Source of the DNA: Lindgomyces ingoldianus
Taxonomy: Eukaryota; Ascomycota; Dothideomycetes; Pleosporales; Lindgomycetaceae
Reading direction: 5' to 3'
DNA length: 40,598 bases
Assembly: GCF_010093535.1 (NCBI RefSeq)
Contig: NW_022985245.1
Span: forward strand, 8,681-49,278
In this document: piece after piece, positions 21,700 through 32,928 of the stretch
How positions within the stretch are numbered: the first letter of the stretch is position 1
How the letters are laid out: every line of letters begins with the position of its first letter
Program-made: the position numbers and the translations under genes
Notes under the pieces: model-generated
Told to the model about the DNA's origin: nothing
The model's database searches: none
Seen by the model: the letters and a program-made list of their open reading frames with translations, nothing else

Positions 21700-24600
21700 A
21701 GTTTAGATAGGTATTAGGCGTAGAATTAGGTTACTATAAAGTTTTCTTATAAGGCTTCTGCAGGTTTCTACAACAGTTTGTTGTATCTAGTCTATTTTAT
21801 AAAGTATTTATAGATATGTTTTTTCTTATTAAACTAAATTTATTTAACATCTTCTACAATATATTCTAGTTTATTATTTATAATAATAAGTTTAAGTAGT
21901 AGGTTTAGCTATCTAGGTAGATAGTTAGATTTAAGGGCTGCTTAGCGCAGCAACAATACGTAGAACACAGGGTGTATCTTTATGCTGTTAAGTAGAATTA
22001 ATTAGTAAGTGTGTAATAAAACTATATAGGCTACTATAAAGGGGCTAAGGTTCTTCTAATTAAGTTTCTTTAATTATTAGTTTATTTAGATATTTCTAGT
22101 GTCTAGCTAGACTTTCTTGCTAGCTGCATACGCAGGGGTAGGAGTTTAGAATTAGTTTACGTACTCTTGTTAAAAAGCTTAAGCCTATGTAAGCTTTTTA
22201 TAAATGTATTTAAATATATTTTAGATCTTATTAATAAGTCTATTTACATCTATTACTTATATAGATTAATAAGTTAGTTAAGGGGTATTTATAAGTAGTT
22301 TAAATTTTATTTAGAGGTAGTATCTATAGTTTGCTAAGAATAGGGGTACTTATGTTAATTTAAATGTTGTGTTATTAGCTTTAAACTATGCTATAGCTAA
22401 CTATTTTACCTAGTTATCTTACTAGTAGTTTGTGTACGCTTATAGAACTTATTTTATTACAGTGTTTATGTTCTTAGTCTAGCTGTTAGTCTCTAGGTAA
22501 AAAGCTATAGATAGATAGGGGATAATTTAAAGCTATTTATAGAGTTTGTCCTAGAAGGCTAAGACAAACTGTGTACCTCTGTCTAATATAATTATGTTAG
22601 GCAGGCTATAGTAAACCTATATGTATTAGTAGAATAACTAGGCTATATTAAAGGCAGTTATAGAGGAATATAGTATTAAGTGTTAATACTTAGTTAAGTA
22701 ATTAACAACTACTATAATATTTATATACCCTTTAAATAGAGGTAGGTCTATAATAAAATTAATTAATATGTCTTTCTAAGCTTATTTAGGGATTAGAAGT
22801 AGTTTAAGTAGGCTATTATACTTTTCTTAAAAGGCCTTTACTTTATAGTAAGTATAGCAACATAATACATATTAGCGTATAGTATAGAACATGCAGGGCT
22901 AGTAGTACTCTCTCTGTAGTAGGTTAAGAGTCTTTCCTCTGCTTAGGTGTTCTTTAACAGGTAAGTTGTGTATAATTTAAAGTAGTTTAATTCTTAGTTT
23001 ATTAGAATTAAAGATTATAAGTTAGTTATAGTAATATAGCTTACTATTTTAGTTTTTGTAGTTAGCTAGTGTTACTTTTTTTAACTAACTAGCGCTGTTT
23101 TAGAGCAAGTCTAAGGTTTCTTAGATAAATTTATTATTTAAATACTTATTAGTAATAATCTAATTAATTATCTAATCTGTTTTATTTAAGTTAAGGTCTA
23201 AAAATAGCTTAGGTTAGAGTAGAGTTTAGTGTTAAGCTTTTTATGCTTTTTTCTAAGTAAGGATGTCTTAGGATTGCCTTATAAGGGCATCTAGTTTCCC
23301 TCTGTCTTAACTAAAATAATAAGTAATCTTAAAATTAAAATAAGACAGGTATTTAAACTAACAGGCTTGTTAGTAGCTAAGTTGTTTTATAGTTGCAAAG
23401 TACTATAAGTTCTTATAGTTAGATAGAACCTATATTAGATGCGCTGCACCTTCTAGTTTAGGTTACTATTGTTTAAAGCAGTGTACTATAGTAAGTAATT
23501 TCTTATTATAGATCTTATAATTACCTTCTACAGAACTTATTTTTTTTAAGAAGTATGTAATAGGCTTAATAGTCCTGTCTAGCTTAGTCTAGAAGAGAAC
23601 TTCTGCTACTATGTAGTCTAAGGCATTAGCTTCTACAAGTATTAGTAGTTTAGAGTTAAAGTAGCAGAGTATTAAGGCTTTAGTAAAAGCTTTCTTTAGC
23701 TAGTTAAAGGACTATTAGTAATTTAAGTTAAAGTTAAATTAAACCCTTTTTTTAGTAAGTGCAGTTATAGAGCTTACTAGCTATAAAAAGTTGTTAATAA
23801 ATTATTAGTAGAAGTTAGTAAATCTTATAAAGGCTTAAATATCCTTTACATTCTTTAGGTATTACTAATCTAGCATAGTCTAAACCTTAACAGAGTCTAT
23901 TTAAATGCTATCTGTAAAGATTACATATTCTAAATATATAACCTTTAATTAGTAGAACTTGCATTTGTCTATGTTAAGTTACAGACTTACTTCTTCTATA
24001 GCCTTTAGCACTAGGCGTACATGCTGTTTGTGCTCTAAAAGGCTATTACTATAGATTAGAATATTGTTAATATACATAGTGCAGAACATGTCTAGGTAGG
24101 GTTAGAGTAAGTTATTTATAAAATGTTAAAAAGTACTAGGCGCTTTAGCTAAGCTAAAGGGCATTACTAGGTACTTAAATAGTCTATATTAGGTCTAAAA
24201 CGCTGTTAGCTACTTATTACCTTTTACTATTCTTAGCTTATTAAAGGCAGTAATAATATTTAACTTTATAAAATACTTTGCTTTACTTAGTTAGCTTAAG
24301 GTTTCTTATAAAAAGGGAATTAAGTATTAGTTTTTAATAGTAATAGTGTTTAGTCTTTAGTAGTTAACATAGAATTAAAGCCTACTTCTAGGTTTCTTTA
24401 TAAATAGTATAGGTAACGCTACTAGTAAGAAGCTAGCTTAAATAAACTTTTTTTTTAGGTTCTTGTTAAAGTATTTTTATAGCACTTTTAATTTGTTTAG
24501 TAACATTTTATATAGTAGCCTATAACTAAGTTGTTTGCTAGGCTTAAGAGTTATCTAGTAATTATATAGATGTTGTATTAAAAGCTTATTAGACTTGTCT

Positions 24601-26640
24601 TAAAAGAAAATATGCAACAAGTTATAGTAGTTTTAAGGGACTATTATTTTTAAGTTAGTGTGTTTTTAGGGAGCGAAAGCTTAGTCTATATTAGAAATTA
24701 TAACTGCGTAGATTTTATAATCTAGTTATTAAGCTAGAGTTATAAACAGAGCAGGTTCTATATAGCAGATGTCTATCTGCTGTTTAAGTCCTAGTTTATG
24801 TTTAAATTAGGTAAGTAAAAGTTCTTTAAAGGCTTTTTTTTTTTAGGTTTAAGCAGTTATTAAATTATTTTATATAGCCTATCTTAGTAAAAGGCCTAGC
24901 TTATTAGCCTTACTTAGGTAGTTCTTTTCTAAGTTATTAAAGAGTAGGTCTAGAAACCTTCTATATTAAGTGCTATTTAAGTGTTGTTTAGGTGTAAGCG
25001 TAAGCATACATTTTAGCATTAAAAAGAGTTAAAGTTTAGAACTTACTCTTAGTAATTAAAGGCAACCTTATGCTAATACAGCTATAGTTGTCCTAGGATT
25101 AGGTTATAACATCTTATGTTTATTACATAGAGTTTAATCTACTCTTTATAGTGTTAGTAGGTAATTATAACAGTTATAGTACAAAAGATAGAACTTTTTT
25201 TAAGTTGTTTTCTATTAAATCTAGTTAGGTAAATTGTTTAGGTAAGCAGTGTTAATTAAAAATTTAGTTTATGTGCTAGTTCTTTATTAATGTAACTTAT
25301 GCTGTTTACTTCTAAGTTAATAAGAGCTTATATTAAAGCTAATATAGTTTCTTATTATAAACATATAGGAATATTAACTTAGTACTTTTAGTTATTAGTA
25401 AGGGACTTAGCTTATAGGTTAGCAAAGATCTAGTGTTAAATTAGTCCTAGAGGGCAACTTAGCCCTAGAACAAGCCTTTTTGCAGGCTCCTACTGCTATA
25501 GCTGCGGCTATGTTATAAGTAGCAAAAGAGATTAGAGCTTAAATATAAGTTAAAGCTCTTGCAGGAATAAGATTAAAACAGTAAGAATTTTTAATAAGTA
25601 CTAGCAGCGCTACTTGCGCAGACTTAAAAAAGGGGAATAAAGCAGTTTTAGAAGATATAACTATGCTTACTATACTTAAAATATTAACTTTTCTTTTTAT
25701 AATCTTTACACTTTCTAGAACTAACTAGAGCATAATTTAAATTAATTTTTATTACATTAAAGTCTTTATTTATAACTGCGCTAGTTTAGGGGCGTATTAG
25801 GGCTTGTACAGGGAGGAACCTTATGTTATTATTATAAGTAGCAATTAAGTTTACATACACGTTAAGGTTGTTTAGGAGGGGTTCTTCTACTATAGCGCGT
25901 TACAGTTTAGTTAAGAGAGAGTTATATAAGGCTGTAATTAGACCTATCTTATTTAGGCCTATATTAAATGTAAGTTAGCAGAACTTAGTAAAGTGTAAGG
26001 TAAAGCTTTTTTTTTTTATTATAAAGTGTTTAGGTAACTTAGGGCTGTTAACTTTTTATTTAGGTCTTTATAAGTTACTTATAGAAACACTATAAATTAA
26101 TTTAGGTTAATAATATCTTTATTTATTAGTAAGTTAATTAAGGCTGTTATGTTATAGTTAAGTTAAAAGTAAGCATATAGTAACTAGAAGCGTTTAGAGG
26201 GGAATTAGTTTATGTTTCCTTTAAGTTTATATTAGAGCTTATATAAGAAGAAAGGTAGGTCTTTCTATTTTCTATTAAATAGTAGGGGATTAGAGAGTTA
26301 GTTAGATTTTATTACTAAGTTAGAAAGGTTATAAGTTATAGGTAGTGTTAGGTAGGAGAGAGTTAAGCTATCTCTAGACTTCTAAGTAAGCTTTAAGGCT
26401 AGTAAGTTCTTAGTTTCTACTACTATAATAAAAGTTAAGGCAAAAACAGACTGCTTAATAACGCAAAGCTGTTTTTTAAAGTCTTTTTAAAAAGCTTTAA
26501 AGCTTACAATGTAGCAGCTTTTCTATAAAGTAAGCGCTTTTTAAAAGGCTTTTTAGCTTACTCTAATAGCTTAGAGTTATATAAGTACTAAGCTTATTAG
26601 ATTAAATTTAGAGGCTATTTTTAGCTAAGGTTTTAACATA
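21700..26640 (-). pseudogene. Gypsy-2 gag-pol remnant with C-terminal chromodomain
   Basis: Minus-strand reading shows a reverse-transcriptase core near 24050-24090, in which the catalytic Y-I-D-D box reads Y-I-N-N (24063-24074) after M-F-C-T-M. The two Asp-to-Asn changes are those expected from G-to-A mutation. At 21700-21990 the end of integrase (NSIKIHPVFYVLLLR) leads into a chromodomain-like stretch (LEYIVEDVK followed by aromatic residues). Integrase is expected at about 22000-23200 and gag beyond 25500, but stop codons prevent domain calls there. Chromodomains in this position are known to direct integration into heterochromatin, which fits the location. Confidence 0.75.
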
Positions 26641-26646
26641 ATGTAA

Positions 26647-26964
26647 TGTTATAATTATGCACAAGTAAGGTTATAGAGCTTTGCAGAGGTCTAGTTTAAT
26701 TACTACGTAAGGTATTATAGTAGGTACAAGATGTTATGTAAGAAATAAGAAAGTTTAGAAGAAAATTAGTAATTAAATACTTAGCTTAAAAGTCTAAGCG
26801 CTTTAGGTATAAATTAAGCCTGTTCTAGGTTTAGTTAGTGTTAAGGCAGTTTATGCTTAAGTTTATGTCTGTGTTGTGTTGTGTTTGTGTTAGACGTGCA
26901 CTAATAATACTCTAGTACGCGTCTAATACAGTTATGTCTAGGATCTGGGGAGGATACTGTGACA
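26647..26964 (-). repeat. Gypsy-2 right LTR (5' LTR)
   Basis: This 318-bp LTR runs from TGTTATAATTATGCAC to GGATACTGTGACA. Its left, inner end is mutated (TGTTATAATT against TGTCACGATT); its right, outer end is unmutated (GGGGAGGATACTGTGACA). Confidence 0.9.
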
Positions 26965-26969
26965 CACAG

Positions 26970-27134
26970 GGGTGTTAGGTAACTAGTGTTAATTGCTTCT
27001 TGTTGTTTCTATTGTACAAAAGAAAGGGGTTAATATAGTCCTAAACTCTGCGCACGGATCTCTGTGCACAGGGATCCAGGCGCATCCGAGCCACGTGACT
27101 ATCAACCAGGCGCCCGAATATCACTATTCGGACA
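26970..27134 (-). repeat. Copia-2 right LTR, second part
   Basis: This is the continuation of 21215-21301 after Gypsy-2. It is the best preserved Copia-2 LTR sequence, with unmutated GGATCCAGGCGCATCCGAG and the CTATTCGGACA end. The TAAAA duplication follows at 27135-27139. Confidence 0.85.
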
Positions 27135-27139
27135 TAAAA

Positions 27140-30100
27140 GGCATTAAAGTCTAATTAAATTCTTTAGTTAATACTAGCGCATATAGTTTTTTATTTATTA
27201 ATTTAATAACTACTAAGTTTTTATTTTAATGCCTTTATATTCTTATCTAATGTTTACCTTTTAAAGTTATAGTTAAGGGTTTTTAAGACTAAATCTAAGT
27301 TCCTGTCTACTAGTATATCTGCCTACATATGCAAATTAATAGTAGAAGCATCTAGAACCACCTCTTTATAATTATAAACTTTAGCTTATAAGATTATATT
27401 ATTAGTATTAAATAGCTATGTTATTTTAAACTTTATTTAGATATAAAGAAGAATTAGATTATATAGCCTAATAAGTATCTTCCTACTTATAAACCTTTGC
27501 TGCCTTTGCTTATGCAATTAAACTAGCCTACATGTAATAAAGAAGTAGAGTTAGATATTAGACAACACAACACACTATAAAAAAAGGACTACATTTAGTA
27601 GTTATGCAGCCTAATAATTAACTGCATTAAGGGTTTACTAAGGCTACTAAAATTATACTGCTCTTCTATTACCTATAGTTAAAAGACACTTAAATTATTA
27701 ATCTGCCTATTTATTAAAAAGTCTAGAATAAGTCTAAAGAACATTTATTCCTCTACTATTACCTTTATCTTAGTAAATGCTTTTTATTTTAACATAAAAA
27801 AAATAAGTTTTTTTTAACTTTTATTTATAAAATTAAGTGTTTAATTAAAGACAAGTAAGCTTTACTATTAGATAATAAATGTAAAACTAAAGTATTAATA
27901 AACCTTTAATTACTATCTAAATACTGTTAGTACTAAGATGTATTTAGCTACACTACAGCTTACTAATTACTAGCACATTGCTTATATAACTATAAGATTG
28001 TTCTTACAGAACCTCTCTCTAACAGTTACAGCCCCTTATATAAACAGAACATTAAGAAACTTAAGGTAATAAAGAAGTATATTATAAATAATCTAAAATA
28101 TAGTTTTATTAAGCAGAGTTAGAGCCCTTTTACATCTCTTATTTTTTATGTATAAAAACTAAATAGCAACTTATATATCTATGTTAATTACTGTAAACTT
28201 AATGCTATTACCTGTAAAGATGTGTATCTAATACTGTGCATAAATAAGCTTTTATTAAAACTTATAAAGGCAGCTATTTTTACTAAGTTTAATATTTACG
28301 CAGCTTTTAATAAGATTAGGATAGACCTAAGCTTTAAAAAGTGTACAACCTTTTAGACATAATATAAAATATATAAGTGTAAAGTTCTGCCTTTTAGATT
28401 ATGCAATAGCCTAGCAACTTACTAGCGCTATATAAACAATGTATTAATTAACTACTTAGACAACTTTTATATTACTTATTTAAATAACATCTTTATTTAC
28501 TCTAAAGATAAAGTAACTTATATCCTCTACATTAAAAAAGTTTTAGAGAGGCTATAGTAAGCAAAATTATAAGTAGAGATTAAAAAAAGTAAATTTTATA
28601 TTACTTAAATAAAGTATCTTAGCTATATACTTTTAAATAAAGGACTAAAGGTTAACTTATAAAAGGTAGAAGTGCTATGCAACTAGTAAGCGCTTACTAC
28701 TATAACAGGTGTAAAATCTTTCCTAAGCTTTACTAGATTTTATTAACAATTTATTTTAAAAAATTTTTATATAGTAAAACTAATTATTACGCTTTAAAGT
28801 TCTACTACTCTTTTTATATAAACTTTAAAGTGTAATATAGCTTTTAAAAAGCTAAAGTTTAAGCTACTAAAAATACCTACACTTTACTATTTTAACTGTA
28901 TATTATAAACTAAAATTAAAACTAACACTTTTAATAAAGTAGTAGTAGGAGTCTTATCTTAGGAACATGCTGTAAGGCCGGATGTCCTAGAACGGGCCAG
29001 TATGGCCTCACCTGACCTGTTTGGAGGTCGTATGACCTGTGCTTCGTATATAAGCATGAATCCTGACAAGCGAAGCTTGGCAGCGATTCGTCTCTCTTAC
29101 AATACACTCCTATCTTTCTCCGAAAGCTTGCTCTCAGTGCTATCCGTGCTACTTACCATCCCATCTTTACACATGCTAATAGAAATTAGTGCTCTATTTT
29201 GTTCTATAGTAAGGTCCTATCTAGTTTAGAGCTAAACTAGGAAATACATAATAAGAAGCTATTTATAATTATTACTATATTTAAATAATAAAAGGCTAAG
29301 CTTACATTAGCAATAATAAGCACCTTAGTATATACTAATTATTAGTTATTAGAGTACTTTATAATAATAAAGGTGCTAAATGCTTATTAGGTCTATTAGG
29401 CTAAAAAGTTAGCTTAGTATCACTTCTAAATTAAGTACACCCCTAGTAAGAACAACACTAGGGCAGACATCTTTAGCTGTTGTAAATAAGACATAGAAAA
29501 TTTAAAAGCAGCTTAAACTAATAACTAGTTAAAAGTTTTACTTAGACTACACTAACTTTACCTTTAAATTAATAAAAAATTAGCCTAGTACTATATTACT
29601 TAAATAACAACTTAAGCAACCTTATTAAATGTTATAAAAAGACTAGACTAGGTTATATCTCTAGATTTTTTAAAATTAATTAATATATTACTCTAAAAGA
29701 ATTAAGCCTTTTTTATATAAAAGTAAAAACTCTTACTCTACTATTATTAGATAGAAAATAGACTACTTTTTTATACTAACTATTTATATGTTTTAGTAGA
29801 CTTGCTACTGTGTACCTAACTTATTTAAAAAGTCTATAATTAAGTATTTTTAGCACACTTTAGTGCTACTTAGACCTATTAGTTACTGTTCTAAAAGTAC
29901 TACTAAAAGGGTATAAAGGCTACTTATAAATAATATGTATAGAATTACCTTTTTTGTTATAAAGCTTATCTAAAATAAACTTAAACCCTAGGGTTTATCT
30001 ACCCTCTTTTAATCCCTAATTAACTAATGCAGCACCTATGTATTAACTTTAAGGATTTTTTTAAAGACAAGTTTAGTTATAACTAGATTATAGTTATAAT

Positions 30101-31115
30101 TAATTACATATTTAAATAAGCTATTTCTATTCTCTACTATAAAATAATTAACGTCTAAAAAATAGCTGCCTTATTTATTTAATAAGTATACTATTTTAGC
30201 TACACACTTAAAACTATTATCTTTAACTAGAGACCTTAGTTTATATCTAGTTTCTAGTTTAAATTTTATTAAATTTAAGGCATAAAAGTTAAGCTTTTTA
30301 CTACTTATTATAAGAAAACAGATAGCTAAACAGAGATTATAAATAAGTATATTAATTAAAAACTAAGGCCTTTTATATTTTTTTACTAAGATAACTAGAG
30401 TTTTTTACTACTTTTAATTAATTAAGCTTAGATAACCTTACCTTATATAATAATTAAAATGTTTTTATATTAAGTCTTATACAGCTCTAAACTATGTTAA
30501 AGCTGAGACTAGAAACATTCTATAGAACCTATTACAGCTATAGACAAGCTAAATTATAAGAATGCCCTAGCATTAGCAACCTATATGCACGCTGCCTCGG
30601 CGTTAGCTAAGTCCTATATAAAGAAGGCCTAGGATTAGATGTAAACTGTAGTTAACTACTACTACTAGCTAGTTAACTAGAAGGTTAGCAACATAGTCTA
30701 CCTAGACACTAAGAACCTAGCTGTCTAAAGACCTAGCTAAAAACTATCTAAATAATAAAAAAGCCCTTTTAAGGTACTTAAATAAGTTAGAAACTTATAC
30801 TACCTAAAGCTACTTTTAGAGTTAAAGATACATAATGTCTTTACACTAAACATGCTTTATAAAGATTCTTAAGATCTGCTTCTAAAACAAGAACCTCTAA
30901 AACCCCCTAAAATTACTATTAATAAAGTAGAGAAGTAAGAAGTAAAGGAAATACTTATTAGTAAGCTTTACTAAAAAATACTTAAGTACTAAGTAAAATA
31001 AGTAAGACACAACTTTAATCTAGTCTAGTATAAGGCTTTAAATTTTATAAGTTCTTCTTATAAACTAAAGGCTTTTTATAATAAGCATCTAAATTAGCTA
31101 AGACCTTTAAAGGCC
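27140..31115 (+). pseudogene. Gypsy-1 pol remnant: protease, RT, RNase H, integrase, chromodomain
   Basis: All domains are in order on the plus strand. The protease active site reads N-T-S-A at 27170-27181, where D-T-G/S-A is expected. The reverse transcriptase spans about 28250-28510, with FNIYAAFNKIRIDLSF and the catalytic box reading Y-L-N-N (28477-28488) instead of Y-L-D-D. The C-terminal part of RNase H is at about 29350-29480 (LEYFIITKVLNA, YTPSKNNTRADIFS). The integrase C-terminal part is at about 30520-30860 (ALALATYMHAASALAKSYI, VSNIVYLDTKNLAV). The chromodomain is at about 30890-31110 (EVKEILISKLY, RHNFNLV.YKALNF). Stops are of the TAA/TAG type throughout, and the solo LTR at 28971 interrupts the RT-RNase H region. 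No activity is expected. Confidence 0.85.
28971..29171 (+). repeat. Solo LTR (family TGTAAGGCCGG) inside Gypsy-1 pol
   Basis: This 201-bp LTR runs from TGTAAGGCCGGATG to CATCTTTACA and is flanked by the 5-bp duplication CATGC (28966-28970 and 29172-29176). It is the same family as the LTR at 9700-10060 and contains TATATAAG at 29047. It is essentially unmutated within a heavily mutated host element, so it is a late arrival. A small open frame across it (29002-29229) is not a gene. Confidence 0.9.
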
Positions 31116-32284
31116 TTATAAAAGTAGATTAAAGCTTTTAAAGCTAGTATAGAAAGTATAAATTACTTAGCAGATAATAAAGTATAAAAGTAAAAAGTTA
31201 GATTATATTTTTATATAATATTATTATAACTCTATAAACATGTTACTTAGAAGGTCTAATAGTAAGCTATTAGACACCTTTAGACTTTTTTTTTCTTTTT
31301 CTTTACTTTTTTTTCTTTTCTCTTTTCTCTTCTTTCTTCTCTCTAGACTCTTTTTAAACCCTTTTTACTTTATTTTTAGCTACCTAAAAGCGCTATAATG
31401 TTTGCTTAAAGGTTAGACACTAAAGCTTTTAGAGCTAAAACTTGTTAAAGCAGCTTAGTATTTTAGTAAAATAAGGCCACCTAAACACTAGCTATAGGAA
31501 GCCTAGCTTTCTAACTCTTTATAACCTATACTACCTACGCTAAGTTCTAAGCAGACTTTAAAATAGCTTTAAAGGCCCTCTTTTTATTTTTTTTACTCTT
31601 TGTGTTTTAGGCTGCCGCCTATAGCTTAAGATAGCCTTAAAGGACTAAAAATTCCTCTTTGTAATAAGAGAAAACCTACGTGCGCGTTAGTAAACTATAC
31701 CCTAGCAGTATTAGACTATATTTATAGAAAGTTGCATTTTTTATTATGTAAGGTGTAATATTTATATTTTTTTAATTTAAAGGACTAATAAAAAAACTTA
31801 ACTTAAAGGCTGTAAGTAAAGGTGTAGGCAGCCTAAAAGCAGATAACTTAAAACGCCTCTAAAGAGGCTCTAGAAGGGGGGCAGAGCAGCATAGTAAATT
31901 TCTTTAATACTATAATTAGTTAGTAGACTAAGCTATAGAATGTTAAGTGTATAATAATACTTATAAAGTAAAGATTTAAATAATAGCTAAAAAAAAAACT
32001 AACAACATTAACTAGACTATATAAGTAAGGTAAGCAAACACTTATTACTATAAATAATAAATTTGCTATATTAACAATAACTATACTACTAGTTACTACT
32101 AAACAAAAACATTATAATAAAGGTATTATATTAGTATTAGGTTTTTAGTCTATTTCTTAGTAATAAGAAATTTTAGTTAAAATAGTTATACTTATTATAT
32201 CTTATCTAAATTAGTTTTAAATTAGTTTTAAATATTTTATACACACTATAAATAAAGACTATTAGCCTATAAAGAGAGGGGTAG
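31116..32284 (+). other. Gypsy-1 3' non-coding region
   Basis: About 1.17 kb lies between the chromodomain and the 3' LTR. It contains a pyrimidine-rich tract at 31288-31350 (CTTTT/TCTTCTTT runs) and ends in the polypurine tract at 32271-32284. I recognise no domain. This is long for a Gypsy 3' region and could hide another degraded insertion or an extra frame. Confidence 0.45.
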
Positions 32285-32574
32285 TGTAATAATTCTATAA
32301 TTTGTTCTATTTTAGGTTGCTTAGATCCTATCTAAAGGGTCCCTATATTAGCCTTAACTATAACTCAACCTAGTCCTCTGCAGTTACCTCTATTCCCTTA
32401 TGTATTTAGTTGCACCTTGCCTTTGTAGCTAGCTTAGTAGTTTTCTAATATCCTTTTGTACTAGGCCTATAGGTGTTAATGGCATTCCTAGGTTCAGAGT
32501 CCCCACGCACTCCCATATGCCTCTGAGTGGATTCCCACCGCATTCGGACCCATTGTCTTGCCTGCGCCGTTACA
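32285..32574 (+). repeat. Gypsy-1 3' LTR
   Basis: This 290-bp LTR runs from TGTAATAATTC to GCGCCGTTACA. Its left, inner half is mutated; its right, outer half (CTCTGAGTGGATTCCCACCG) is unmutated, the reverse of the 5' LTR. Confidence 0.9.
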
Positions 32575-32729
32575 AAAACCTACTTAAGACTAAGTAAACC
32601 TACTATGTTCTAAACTACTGCACTAATACAAAAAAAGAACAGAGCAGACTATAACTAGTAGTATAGAGATAATAAGGTATTAAGCTTTGCTTAGGAATTA
32701 CAGAAGATCTCTTTTAGCCTATAATACAT
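32575..32729 (+). pseudogene. gag-like fragment of the older LTR element, 3' half
   Basis: The forward frame from 10061-10533 resumes here after Gypsy-1 and its AAAAC duplication. It is Lys/Arg/Leu-rich, with only TAA/TAG interruptions, and ends with NYRRSLLAYNTF just before 32730. The frame stays free of other stops for roughly another 90 bp into the putative LTR below, so the element may extend further. Confidence 0.5.
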
Positions 32730-32928
32730 TTGTGGAGGATAAAATAGCCTGGCAGTAGCTGTTTAGAAGATTAGATGAAGTGACTCCCCTATCTAAGAGA
32801 GCTGAAGGCTCTCCTTATATACACTAAGCTTCGGAACATAATATCTCTAGATTCCAAGCTGCGTCCCAGGCTCTGAGCCCCAGTCCTAGGCTCCGAGCCC
32901 CGGCCAAGGCTCTTAGTATACGCGTTAC
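32730..32928 (-). repeat. Possible LTR of another, minus-oriented element
   Basis: A 199-bp segment with TG..CA ends runs from TGTGGAGGATAAAATAGCC to ACGCGTTACA. It contains a TATATAC motif and an AGAGC..GCTCT inverted repeat. The CCCCCTAG just right of it would be a polypurine tract on the minus strand. It has no partner LTR in the window, and a gag-like frame reads into its first half, so this call is uncertain. Confidence 0.4.

Larger units (their letters stand above)
21302..26964 (-). mobile_element. Gypsy-2: chromodomain Ty3/Gypsy retrotransposon inserted in the Copia-2 LTR
   Basis: The 5663-bp element has 318-bp LTRs at each end (21302-21619 and 26647-26964) and the perfect 5-bp duplication CACAG (21297-21301 and 26965-26969). 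The undisturbed site is in the left Copia-2 LTR at about 12573. A C-run right of the left LTR (TACCCCCCCTCTTATT) reads as a polypurine tract on the minus strand, giving the orientation. LTRs of equal length, differing mainly by transitions, mark this as one of the youngest insertions in the window. Confidence 0.9.
12493..27134 (-). mobile_element. Copia-2: Ty1/Copia retrotransposon inserted in Gypsy-1, itself carrying hAT and Gypsy-2
   Basis: Direct LTRs (12493-12744, and 21215-21301 continued at 26970-27134) are flanked by the duplication TAAAA (12488-12492 and 27135-27139). Removing the hAT and Gypsy-2 insertions with their target duplications leaves about 5.9 kb. The minus-strand orientation follows from a pyrimidine tract right of the left LTR (12752-12772, a polypurine tract on the minus strand) and a primer-site-like CTAATTAGTAGTTTAA left of the right LTR. 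The left LTR begins GG rather than TG. Domains seen on the minus strand are GAG-pre-integrase at about 18580-18770 and a Copia polymerase stretch at about 13500-13630. Confidence 0.85.
10534..32574 (+). mobile_element. Gypsy-1: full-length chromodomain Ty3/Gypsy retrotransposon, with nested insertions
   Basis: Two LTRs (10534-10822 and 32285-32574) with TG..CA ends are flanked by the perfect 5-bp duplication AAAAC (10529-10533 and 32575-32579). Subtracting the nested Copia-2 complex (12493-27134), the solo LTR (28971-29171) and their target duplications leaves an element of about 7.2 kb. The order on the plus strand is gag with a zinc knuckle, protease, reverse transcriptase, RNase H, integrase and chromodomain, as in chromoviruses. 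A polypurine tract (AAAGAGAGGGGTAG) abuts the 3' LTR at 32271-32284. All frames are broken by RIP-type stops. Confidence 0.9.

Noticed and set aside
29002..29229. 75-residue plus-strand frame
   Set aside because: It is a read-through of the solo LTR into Gypsy-1; the same LTR at 9700 does not keep it open.
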